Assembly (NCBI GenBank): GCA_934281565.1
Contig: CAKQXI010000094.1
Location: 1-9,315, forward strand
DNA from: an uncultured Prevotella sp.
GTDB lineage: Bacteria > Bacteroidota > Bacteroidia > Bacteroidales > Bacteroidaceae
Direction of reading: 5' to 3'
DNA length: 9,315 bases
Within the stretch, counting starts at the first letter, position 1. The number at the start of each line of letters is the position of its first letter. The notes beneath the pieces are model-generated. The model searched no databases and was not told the origin of the DNA. It saw only the letters and a program-made list of their open reading frames with translations. Shown here piece by piece: positions 1 through 6,113 of the stretch. The translations under genes and the position numbers were made by a program.

Positions 1-149
1 TCTTCCCTATCGAGTCACCAGCTATCGATTCTATCGAGGTGAACAAGCGTGGTAAGGTTCGTCGCGCTAAGTTGTACTACCTTCGTGCTCTCACAGGTAA
101 GAAGGCGCGTATCGCTGAGAAGAAGACTGTTCAGAAGAACGCTGAATAA
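1..149 (+). CDS. rplS: 50S ribosomal protein L19, C-terminal part
   Basis: This is the last 49 codons of ribosomal protein L19, which binds the large subunit near the interface with the 30S subunit. The reading frame starts at position 3 (first full codon TTC) and ends with TAA at 147-149. The translation begins FPIESPAIDSIEV and continues with KRGKVRRAKLYYLR, the strongly conserved L19 C-terminal signature, then a lysine-rich tail ending QKNAE. The 5' part of the gene lies outside the window. A hairpin terminator begins about 30 bp after the stop, so this is the end of its transcription unit. The identification rests on the conserved motif and is secure. Confidence 0.96.
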   Translation, partial: FPIESPAIDSIEVNKRGKVRRAKLYYLRALTGKKARIAEKKTVQKNAE

Positions 150-181
150 TCACTTCTCTTATTATCCTATGTAAAAAGAAT

Positions 182-232
182 AAAAAGGAGACCAATAGTT
201 GTATCTGCAACTTGGTCTCCTTTTTAGTTTTT
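182..232. terminator. Bidirectional hairpin terminator between rplS and the 72-aa gene
   Basis: The arms AAAAAGGAGACCAA (182-195) and TTGGTCTCCTTTTT (212-225) form a 14-bp stem. A short inner stem, GTTG (198-201) with CAAC (208-211), closes a 6-nt loop. In the + direction the stem is followed by a T-rich run (221-233); in the - direction the complement of the A-rich stretch at 172-186 supplies the U-tract. The two genes converge here, so one hairpin can serve both. The TAA stop of the - strand gene (224-226) lies in the outer arm. Confidence 0.88.
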
Positions 233-442
233 TCCCTCATAGTTTACTCGAGCATCATCATCTCCATGAAGCGCATCATGAAAATCGTCCCAACTCTGGA
301 AACCTGCTAATAAAGCTAACTTATCCAATGTCTTCCTTGAAGGTTTCTCTGCTCCTGATATATATCCCCAAATTTTCTTCAAAGCATGAGCACTCAATTT
401 GGCATGATGCTTGGTAAGCATTGCCTCTAAATCCTTTTTCAT
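224..442 (-). CDS. Small Bacteroidota helix-turn-helix-like domain protein (72 aa)
   Basis: This is a complete 72-aa ORF with ATG at 442-440 and TAA at 226-224. Residues 17-54 follow a pattern I associate with a small XRE-like domain common in Bacteroidota: an L-S-x-x-x-L-K-x-I-W-G-Y block, then KPSRKTLDKLALLAGF, then a WDDF motif. The C-terminal tail holds GDDDARVNYEG. The family recollection is from memory and was not checked by search. No catalytic residues, signal peptide or membrane segment are visible, so a DNA-binding or adaptor role is inference. A -7 like element (475-482) lies about 33 bp upstream, and the gene appears to be transcribed alone. Its stop codon sits in the terminator shared with rplS. 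I consider it a real gene. Confidence 0.75.
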   Translation of the reverse strand: MKKDLEAMLTKHHAKLSAHALKKIWGYISGAEKPSRKTLDKLALLAGFQSWDDFHDALHGDDDARVNYEGKN

Positions 443-474
443 AACATAACTCTTTATTACTTTTCTTATGGGTG

Positions 475-482
475 CAAAAGTA
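475..482 (-). promoter_or_regulatory. Probable -7 promoter element for the 72-aa gene
   Basis: On the - strand this reads TACTTTTG, a match to the Bacteroidota -7 consensus TAnnTTTG. It lies 32 bp upstream of the ATG at 442. I see no clear TTTG -33 element at the usual distance, so the call rests on the -7 motif and its position. Confidence 0.55.
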
Positions 483-597
483 CAAAAAAGATTTGGAGCA
501 TGATAGAAAATTATGGTATTTTTTAGCTGATTGTGAAAAACAGCCGTATGATTGTTAAAAACACGACTACAGATAGGATATTTTCCGAAACTTTTTG

Positions 598-605
598 TAA
601 CTTTG
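598..605 (+). promoter_or_regulatory. Probable -7 promoter element for the AICAR formyltransferase gene
   Basis: TAACTTTG matches TAnnTTTG and ends 17 bp before the ATG at 623. Transcription starting a few bases downstream would give a very short 5' leader. This supports ATG 623 as the start over the in-frame GTG at 533, because the motif lies inside that longer reading frame. The -33 element is weak or absent. Confidence 0.5.
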
Positions 606-622
606 CCACAAAAAGCGAAAAA

Positions 623-1807
623 ATGAAAGAATTAGCATTAAAGTACGGATGCAATCCGAATCAAAAACCATCAAGAATCTACATGGAAGATGGTAGTGAG
701 CTTCCTATTGAAGTTATCAACGGTCGTCCTGGCTACATCAACTTCCTTGATGCTTTCAACTCTTGGCAACTTGTCAAAGAGCTTAAGGCTGCCACAGGAA
801 TGCCTGCTGCCGCAAGCTTCAAGCACGTTTCACCTGCAGGTGCAGCCATTGGCTTACCTTTAAGTGATACCTTGAAGAAGATTTACTTTGTTGATGACGT
901 TAACTTCGAGCTTACTCCTATGGCTTGTGCCTATGCTCGTGCCCGTGGTGCTGACCGTATGTGCTCTTATGGCGACTTTGTTGCCTTGAGTGATACTTGC
1001 GACGAGGCTACAGCATTACTCATCAAGCGTGAGGTCAGCGATGGTGTCATTGCTCCTGACTATACCCCTGAGGCTATCGAAATATTAAAGGCTAAGCGCA
1101 AGGGTACTTATAATGTCATCAAGATTGACCCAACCTACACTCCTGCACCTATTGAGCACAAACAGGTATTCGGCATTACTTTTGAACAAGGGCGCAATGA
1201 GGTTAAACTTGATGACCCTGCACTCTTTGAAGACATTCCTACACAGAACAAGACATTCTCTGACGATGCCAAGCGCGACTTAATCATCTCGCTCATTACC
1301 TTAAAATATACACAGAGCAACTCTGTATGCTACGTAAAAGACGGTCAAGCCATTGGTATTGGCGCAGGTCAGCAGAGCCGTATCCACTGTACTCGCCTGG
1401 CTGGTAACAAGGCTGATGAGTGGTGGCTTCGCCAATGTCCTAAGGTAATGAACTTGCCATTCAAGGAGAAAATTCGTCGTGCCGACCGTGACAATACCAT
1501 CAACGTATATATCAGTGATGAGTGGGAAGATGTTCTCCAAGATGGTGTATGGGAACAGTTCTTCACTGAGAAGCCAGAACCTCTGACTCGTGAGGAAAAG
1601 AAAGCATGGATTGCACAGAACAAGGGCGTTGCACTTGGCAGTGATGCATTCTTCCCATTTGGTGATAATATCGAACGTGCCCATAAGAGTGGTGTTGAAT
1701 ATATTGCACAAGCTGGTGGCAGTATCCGTGACGACAATGTTATTGAAACTTGCGACAAGTATGGAATAGCAATGGCGTTTACCCATGTTCGCTTATTCCA
1801 CCACTAA
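623..1807 (+). CDS. Stand-alone AICAR formyltransferase (PurH C-terminal domain only)
   Basis: This 394-aa protein corresponds to the AICAR transformylase part of PurH, which converts AICAR to FAICAR using 10-formyl-tetrahydrofolate in late purine synthesis. Visible blocks are KYGCNPNQ (residues 8-14), the catalytic-type Lys-His pair in FKHVSPAGAA (K67, H68), KYTQSNSV (229-236), GIGAGQQSR (245-253), SDAFFPFGD (340-348), AGGSIRD (364-370) and the terminal VRLFHH. The N-terminal IMP cyclohydrolase (MGS-like) domain of about 200 residues in bifunctional PurH is absent, and the length fits the short stand-alone family. I chose ATG 623 over GTG 533 because homology begins at the KYGCNPNQ block and a promoter-like motif lies between the two. 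There is no Shine-Dalgarno. A lysine-rich small gene follows after 39 bp. Ring closure to IMP must come from another gene. Whether this is the main enzyme or a paralogue cannot be seen here. Confidence 0.9.
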   Translation: MKELALKYGCNPNQKPSRIYMEDGSELPIEVINGRPGYINFLDAFNSWQLVKELKAATGMPAAASFKHVSPAGAAIGLPLSDTLKKIYFVDDVNFELTPMACAYARARGADRMCSYGDFVALSDTCDEATALLIKREVSDGVIAPDYTPEAIEILKAKRKGTYNVIKIDPTYTPAPIEHKQVFGITFEQGRNEVKLDDPALFEDIPTQNKTFSDDAKRDLIISLITLKYTQSNSVCYVKDGQAIGIGAGQQSRIHCTRLAGNKADEWWLRQCPKVMNLPFKEKIRRADRDNTINVYISDEWEDVLQDGVWEQFFTEKPEPLTREEKKAWIAQNKGVALGSDAFFPFGDNIERAHKSGVEYIAQAGGSIRDDNVIETCDKYGIAMAFTHVRLFHH

Positions 1808-1846
1808 TTTTAATTAAGAATAAATAATTAAGAACTAAGATTTCAG

Positions 1847-2047
1847 ATGAGTGATATAGACGATATTATCATGAGTGGCATGGTCTTCAAAGCAGGTGGT
1901 GGTCCTAAGAAAGAGGACGACGACAAGGTAAAGACCAAGGCAAAGAAAAAGAAATATATTACGGGAGCCCATGGCAGCGGTTCTGCTCGACAGAAAGCGA
2001 AATACCGCCAACAGAGGGCTAACCGTAAATCACAAAAGAAGAAATAA
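1847..2047 (+). CDS. Small lysine-rich protein of unknown function (66 aa)
   Basis: I do not recognise this 66-aa ORF (ATG 1847, TAA 2045-2047). Its first third is neutral to acidic (MSDIDDIIMSGMVFKAGGG). The rest is highly basic, with 16 lysines and 4 arginines overall, including a KKKK run and a terminal KKK. No signal peptide or membrane segment is visible. It lies 39 bp after the AICAR formyltransferase in the same direction and 32 bp before a strong hairpin terminator, so it fits as the last gene of that unit. The basic tail would suit binding to nucleic acid or ribosomes, but that is inference. An overlapping ORF on the other strand (1843-2073) looks like a shadow, because lysine codons read in reverse give phenylalanine- and leucine-rich translations. 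Confidence 0.6.
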   Translation: MSDIDDIIMSGMVFKAGGGPKKEDDDKVKTKAKKKKYITGAHGSGSARQKAKYRQQRANRKSQKKK

Positions 2048-2079
2048 ATATACTTGCTATATTTATATCGCATATAATA

Positions 2080-2122
2080 AAAATCCTCGGAAAGTTACAC
2101 TGAATAACTTTCCGAGGATTTT
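2080..2122. terminator. Bidirectional hairpin terminator, perfect 18-bp stem
   Basis: AAAATCCTCGGAAAGTTA (2080-2097) is perfectly complementary to TAACTTTCCGAGGATTTT (2105-2122), with the 7-nt loop CACTGAA between them. Its A/T outer ends give U-runs in both directions. It lies between the converging 66-aa gene and the M23 peptidase and probably ends both transcripts. Confidence 0.88.
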
Positions 2123-2173
2123 ATCATTATCATAAGATACACTCTATTATTTCTTCTTTTAAAAAGGTACGAC

Positions 2174-3391
2174 TTAGTTTCGCTTCGCCTTCACTCCACT
2201 ACCTTTGGTAAGCATCAAAGTCGAAGGTTGTAACTTCTTGCTGCTATGGTCAAAGATAATCGCAGGATCTAAGCGCCTGCCACCAAACGATACCTCAAAA
2301 TGAAGATGCTCGGTAGTTGCACGACCAGTACGTCCCGTTAACCCTATCACCTGACCAGCCTTTACCTTATCACCTTTCTTGACGAGATTCTTTGATTGAT
2401 GGCTATAAAGAGTCTCAAAACCATAAGCATGACGAATACGAATGCAGTTACCATAGCCATAAAATGGGCCAGATGCTACTACTACCCCATCAAAAGCTGC
2501 CACAATATCATCATTTGGACGAGTCTTCAAGTCTACGCCCGAATGACGGCGCTTACCTCCATACGGACTGATGACATGGGCACCAGGCAAAGGATAAGCC
2601 CAATGCCCTTTCTCAATCTTCTCCAAATCAAGTTTAAATGTATTGGTAATGGTAAAAGGATCATTTACCTCATCAGGGTCTAATGTTAGTCCCCTCGAGC
2701 CTTTTGACTTGTTATCTGAAACCGTTTTATCTTTATCAGAGGAGGCAGAAGAACTCTTTCCTCCTATAACTGAAACGTTCACACGATTTCCATTCTTACG
2801 AAACTGGATTGTTTGCTTACGTAGCCTATGACTTTTCACCTCTAAGATGGTCTCAGGATTGATACGACCACCATTGACCATGATACTAAACTCACAATAG
2901 GTCTCACTGTTCTTTGTTCCAACAATGGCAATGGTCTGTCCTGCCTCTACATGCTGTCCCACTTTCACTAAGTTTTCTGCGTTATTGGCATAAACAGTTT
3001 CCAAACCATTATCGTGGCGAATGACGATGACATTGCCATTCGATTCTGTCTTTCGGGAAAGGCGCACATAACCATCAAACATTGCCTTGACAGCATCACC
3101 TTTCTTGGTTTCGATCTTAAGGATGCTATTTGACACAAGATTAGCCTTTCCCACTGGGAGTGGAAAAGAATATTCCTTGTCACGAAAGATTTCAAAATCT
3201 ACGTTAAAGGCATTGCTTTGATCAAACAAGCCTGGCGTAGCAATGCTTATTTGCTGCTGTTCGGCAGCAGTAAACTGGTTCTTGACTGGGGCAAAGGATG
3301 TGAAAGTAGTATGCACCAAGCATAATGAGACCGTAACCGTTGCTCCCAATAGAACCTCTCTCAATGTCTTGCTTAGGTTTAAAATCATCAT
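2174..3391 (-). CDS. Two-domain M23 (LytM-type) peptidase; first domain degenerate, second with catalytic residues
   Basis: This 405-aa exported or membrane-anchored protein belongs to the M23 family of zinc endopeptidases, which usually cut peptidoglycan cross-links. A hydrophobic stretch at about residues 12-33 looks like a signal peptide or anchor. The C-terminal domain (about 262-380) keeps the full set: HSGVD (H283, D287), YSH (H331) and HLHFE (H362, H364). A first LytM-like domain (about 75-185) has the same fold signature but lost these residues: YANN replaces YSHQ and YCEF replaces HLHF. A serine/lysine-rich linker (about 211-233) joins the two. The start overlaps the pgeF stop as TAATG; ATG at 3391 or 3388 would serve, and the overlap suggests translational coupling. 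It is the last gene of the operon. The substrate is unknown. Confidence 0.92.
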   Translation of the reverse strand: MMILNLSKTLREVLLGATVTVSLCLVHTTFTSFAPVKNQFTAAEQQQISIATPGLFDQSNAFNVDFEIFRDKEYSFPLPVGKANLVSNSILKIETKKGDAVKAMFDGYVRLSRKTESNGNVIVIRHDNGLETVYANNAENLVKVGQHVEAGQTIAIVGTKNSETYCEFSIMVNGGRINPETILEVKSHRLRKQTIQFRKNGNRVNVSVIGGKSSSASSDKDKTVSDNKSKGSRGLTLDPDEVNDPFTITNTFKLDLEKIEKGHWAYPLPGAHVISPYGGKRRHSGVDLKTRPNDDIVAAFDGVVVASGPFYGYGNCIRIRHAYGFETLYSHQSKNLVKKGDKVKAGQVIGLTGRTGRATTEHLHFEVSFGGRRLDPAIIFDHSSKKLQPSTLMLTKGSGVKAKRN

Positions 3392-4200
3392 TATTTAAGA
3401 ATAATTCCAGTGTAAATTCTCCCCGACTCCGTACCAAGGCGACGAGCAGAAAAGTATTCTTCACTATGATCATAGGTACAAATACCTGCTTGCAATATAC
3501 TCTCTGCCTTGACACCAGCTTGCTCCAATAACTGAACATTGCATAAAGGTAGGTTTATATGCCATTTAAGCGGTTGCTCCAAGTTACCTTGCTTCTTAGA
3601 GTTCGGACGTTGTTCAGCGATTGTACTCATGTCAAACGCACCTTGTACAAACTCCTCATACACCTCATCTCCCACCTCGAAGTTATCAAGTGAGATACCG
3701 GGGCCTATCACAGCCTTTAGTTCCGCAGGGTTAGTTTGGAAAGAAGCACGCATAGAGGCAATCGTCTTATGCACAATACGTCCTACAGTACCTCTCCATC
3801 CTGCATGAATGGCAGCAACGGCATGGTGAGCCTCATCATAAAGCAATACAGGGATGCAGTCGGCAGTAGACACACCGATACAATAGCCCGATAAGTCAGT
3901 CATCACGGCATCCACTCCTTCCAACACCATTTTACGTATGTTCTCTGGGAGCGTCATAAATTCTTCTCCTATTTGTCTCACTTCCATGCCATGCACTTGA
4001 TGGGGCAAAAGGATATGATTCTCGGCGATACCCAGTTTTGCAGCCAAAATCTTGCGGTTCTGAGCCACATTAGCAGGCTCATCACCACAATATTCATTTA
4101 TATTGAATTCACCATAGTTGCCTGTGCTTACACCACCCTTGCGAGTGGTAGAGAAAGCCATGACACCATCGGCTACCATATATTCTTTTATCATTTTCAC
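3391..4200 (-). CDS. pgeF: PgeF/YfiH family protein (purine nucleoside enzyme and peptidoglycan editing factor, DUF152)
   Basis: The 269-aa protein has the hallmarks of the YfiH/YlmD/LACC1 family. They are LPHQVHG (H70), a STADCIPVLL block with C115, HAGWRGT with H132, the IGPGIS block (165-170) and a C-terminal CTYDHSEEYFSARR region ending in GR. H70, C115 and H132 correspond to the conserved metal-binding or catalytic His-Cys-His triad. Family members act on purine nucleosides (adenosine deamination and phosphorolysis). In E. coli the protein also limits misincorporation of serine for alanine in peptidoglycan precursors. Length is normal. It starts 4 nt after the obg stop and its own stop overlaps the start of the M23 peptidase. 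Both reported roles fit the setting: purine genes upstream and a wall hydrolase downstream. No Shine-Dalgarno is seen. Confidence 0.93.
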   Translation of the reverse strand: MKMIKEYMVADGVMAFSTTRKGGVSTGNYGEFNINEYCGDEPANVAQNRKILAAKLGIAENHILLPHQVHGMEVRQIGEEFMTLPENIRKMVLEGVDAVMTDLSGYCIGVSTADCIPVLLYDEAHHAVAAIHAGWRGTVGRIVHKTIASMRASFQTNPAELKAVIGPGISLDNFEVGDEVYEEFVQGAFDMSTIAEQRPNSKKQGNLEQPLKWHINLPLCNVQLLEQAGVKAESILQAGICTYDHSEEYFSARRLGTESGRIYTGIILK

Positions 4201-4204
4201 TTAA

Positions 4205-5365
4205 TCACTCATATTCAAAATCCTCGAGGTCTTCTACATCTTCGATTTCATCATCATCGATGTACTCTATCTCATCCTCGCCTTCTGCTTCAAGCTCTTG
4301 CTGGAAGCGGCTCATATCTTTGTCACGATGAACGAGAGTATCCTCGGAGGTTATTTCTTGAAGTTTATTGCTTTCTGAATTAAGCTCACGCCAAAGAATA
4401 TCCTTCAAATCAGTCAATCCCTGTCCTGTGACAGAGGAAATGAACACAACAGGAAGGTCGGTTGGCAGAGTTTCTTTGAGCATCTCAATAAGTTCATCGT
4501 CAAGCAAGTCACACTTAGTAACAGCCAACACACGATGCTTGTCGAGCATCTCTGGATTGAAATTTTTCAATTCTCCTAAGAGTACTTCATATTCTTTCTT
4601 GATGTCATCAGTATCACCTGGCACCATGAAAAGCAACAAAGAGTTGCGTTCTATATGACGAAGAAATCGCAATCCTAAACCTTTTCCTTCGCTCGCACCC
4701 TCTATAATTCCTGGTATATCTGCCATGACAAATGATTGGTGATCGCGATAATCTACGATACCCAACGACGGTTCGAGCGTAGTAAATGGATAGTTTGCAA
4801 TCTTTGGGCGTGCACTTGACAAAGAAGATAACAAGGTAGACTTACCTGCATTTGGAAAACCTACAAGACCTACATCTGCCAAGAGCTTCAGTTCCATGAT
4901 GATGGTCATCTCCTGCATAGGTTCACCAGGCTGAGCATAACGAGGTGCCTGATTAGTGGCAGAACGGAACTGGAAATTGCCAAGTCCACCACGACCACCC
5001 TTGAGAAGCAACACTTCTTGCCCATCATAGGTAACATCACACACATATTTACCTGTTTCGGCATTATAAACAACCGTACCACAAGGCACATCAATATAGA
5101 TGTCTTTGCCATCAGTACCATGACATTTATCACGTCCACCATTTCCACCATGCTCGGCAAAAAAGTGACGTTGATATTTCAAGTGTAGCAATGTCCAATA
5201 ATTATGGTTGCCACGCAGATAGATGCTTCCTCCACGTCCGCCATCGCCACCATCAGGACCGCCATTAGGTTGGTATTTCACGTGGCGCAGGTGCATGGAC
5301 CCCTTGCCACCCTTACCTGAGCGGCAGTTTATCTTTACGTAGTCTACGAAATTGGATTCAGCCAT
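4205..5365 (-). CDS. obg: GTPase Obg/CgtA, ribosome assembly factor
   Basis: This 386-aa protein is the conserved Obg GTPase involved in maturing the 50S subunit and in stress and growth control. The glycine-rich N-terminal Obg domain spans about residues 4-160 (GGPDGGDGGRGG, GGNGG, GGRGGLGN). The G domain follows: P-loop GFPNAGKST (169-177), switch I NYPFTTLEP (191-199), DIPG (216-219), G4 as TKCD (283-286) and G5 as SSV (310-312). The G4 motif has Thr where NKxD is canonical, which relatives in this phylum may share. The C-terminal OCT domain is lacking; instead the protein ends in a strongly acidic tail (about 357-386). The start at 5365 precedes the typical FVDYVKI opening. An unusual repeat-rich gap separates it from adk upstream, and pgeF follows 4 nt downstream. 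Confidence 0.96.
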   Translation of the reverse strand: MAESNFVDYVKINCRSGKGGKGSMHLRHVKYQPNGGPDGGDGGRGGSIYLRGNHNYWTLLHLKYQRHFFAEHGGNGGRDKCHGTDGKDIYIDVPCGTVVYNAETGKYVCDVTYDGQEVLLLKGGRGGLGNFQFRSATNQAPRYAQPGEPMQEMTIIMELKLLADVGLVGFPNAGKSTLLSSLSSARPKIANYPFTTLEPSLGIVDYRDHQSFVMADIPGIIEGASEGKGLGLRFLRHIERNSLLLFMVPGDTDDIKKEYEVLLGELKNFNPEMLDKHRVLAVTKCDLLDDELIEMLKETLPTDLPVVFISSVTGQGLTDLKDILWRELNSESNKLQEITSEDTLVHRDKDMSRFQQELEAEGEDEIEYIDDDEIEDVEDLEDFEYE

Positions 5366-5375
5366 ATTCTTTTAA

Positions 5376-5417
5376 TGTTAAATGTTAAATGTTAAGTGTT
5401 AAGTTAAGTGCTAAATG
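5376..5417. repeat. Tandem 7-bp repeat array (TGTTAAA/G), left arm
   Basis: Reading the + strand, units are TGTTAAA, TGTTAAA, TGTTAAG, TGTTAAG, a shortened TTAAG, TGCTAAA and a final TG: about six copies with a 7-bp period. The array lies immediately upstream of obg on the coding (-) strand. It is repeated in the opposite orientation at 5462-5491. Confidence 0.85.
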
Positions 5418-5461
5418 AAAAAAGCCCCGATACTAAACAAGCATAGATGGCGTTAGCCCAA

Positions 5462-5491
5462 TTTAACATTCAACATTTAACACTTAACATT
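5462..5491. repeat. Tandem 7-bp repeat array in inverted orientation, right arm
   Basis: On the + strand the units are TTTAACA, TTCAACA, TTTAACA and CTTAACA, followed by TT, which are the reverse complements of the left-arm unit. The arm 5462-5491 matches the reverse complement of 5374-5403 at 26 of 30 positions. In the adk-to-obg mRNA two of the four differences become G-U pairs, so a stem of about 30 bp with a 58-nt loop is possible. The array ends 4 bp before the adk stop codon. Confidence 0.82.
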
Positions 5492-5495
5492 ACGA

Positions 5496-6068
5496 TTAAA
5501 GTGCGTCTATAACACTGCAAACACGAGCGAAAATCTCATCTACTGTGCCAAGCCCCTCTATGTGATGATGGATACCTTCCTTCTCATACCAATCAATAAG
5601 TGGAGAAGTCTGGGTATGATAAACGTTCAAACGTTTCTTGATTGTCTCCTCGTTATCGTCAGAGCGACCACTCTCCTTACCACGGTTGATAAGGCGTGCC
5701 ATCAACTCGTCCTCAGGAACAGAAAGCTCAATCATAGCAGCAACCTTGTGACCACGCTCTGCCAACATCTTCTTCAAAGCCTCAGCTTGTGGAATAGTAC
5801 GTGGGAAACCATCAAAGATTACCCCTTTATGCTCCTTGCCAAAGCTGTCATAAACATTAGCGAGAATGTCTATCATCAACTCATCAGGAATCAACTGACC
5901 ATTGTCGATGAAGCCTTTAGCGGTCTTACCTAGTTCTGTACCATTCTTAATTTCATTGCGAAGAACATCACCTGTAGAAATATGACCAAGACCATACTTC
6001 TCAATCATCTTGTCGCTCTGGGTACCTTTACCTGCACCTGGAGCACCGAAAATTACAATATTTTTCAT
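5496..6068 (-). CDS. adk: Adenylate kinase, short-lid form
   Basis: This 190-aa enzyme interconverts ATP + AMP and 2 ADP in the cytoplasm. It shows the P-loop GAPGAGKGT (8-16), the AMP-binding STGDVLR (31-37), the FDGFPRT signature (85-91) and the lid region INRGKESGRSDDN (127-139). The lid is the short type without the zinc-binding insertion found in longer adenylate kinases of about 215 aa. RSDDN and the following ETIKKRL are typical. The start at 6068 gives the standard MKNIVIFGAPG opening. It lies 45 bp (A/T-rich) after the 33-aa membrane gene and is followed by the inverted-repeat gap before obg. No good promoter is visible in the A/T-rich gap, so readthrough from hpt is likely. Confidence 0.97.
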   Translation of the reverse strand: MKNIVIFGAPGAGKGTQSDKMIEKYGLGHISTGDVLRNEIKNGTELGKTAKGFIDNGQLIPDELMIDILANVYDSFGKEHKGVIFDGFPRTIPQAEALKKMLAERGHKVAAMIELSVPEDELMARLINRGKESGRSDDNEETIKKRLNVYHTQTSPLIDWYEKEGIHHHIEGLGTVDEIFARVCSVIDAL

Positions 6069-6113
6069 CTTTCTTTTTTATATATTATATAAATTATATT
6101 GTTCAAAAAATAG

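Noticed and set aside
533..622. GTG-initiated N-terminal extension of the AICAR formyltransferase
   Set aside because: The extra 30 residues are low in family-like content, homology begins at the KYGCNPNQ block after ATG 623, and a promoter-like TAACTTTG lies inside the extension.
1301..1786. 161-aa ORF on the - strand inside the AICAR formyltransferase gene
   Set aside because: It lies wholly antisense to a well-supported enzyme, has no recognisable motif or ribosome binding site, and has cysteine-rich atypical composition. It is a shadow frame.
1843..2073. 76-aa - strand ORF overlapping the lysine-rich gene
   Set aside because: Its phenylalanine-rich translation is the expected reverse reading of lysine codons. 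It would start close to the terminator, and the + strand frame fits the operon context better.
3973..4383. 136-aa + strand ORF across the pgeF/obg junction
   Set aside because: It is antisense to two conserved genes, is histidine/leucine-rich with no motif, and has no promoter or ribosome binding site.
5404..5461. Intrinsic terminator after adk
   Set aside because: GGGGC followed by T-residues on the - strand looks terminator-like, but no complementary GCCCC arm lies upstream on that strand, so no GC stem can form.
5562..5933. 123-aa + strand ORF within adk
   Set aside because: It is antisense to a complete adenylate kinase with intact motifs and shows no sign of coding conservation.
6079..6108. 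Possible sigma-70-like promoter for adk in the A/T-rich gap
   Set aside because: On the - strand TTGAAC and TATAAT can be found, but their spacing is too short for a normal promoter. There is no TAnnTTTG, and random A/T-rich sequence gives such hits easily.
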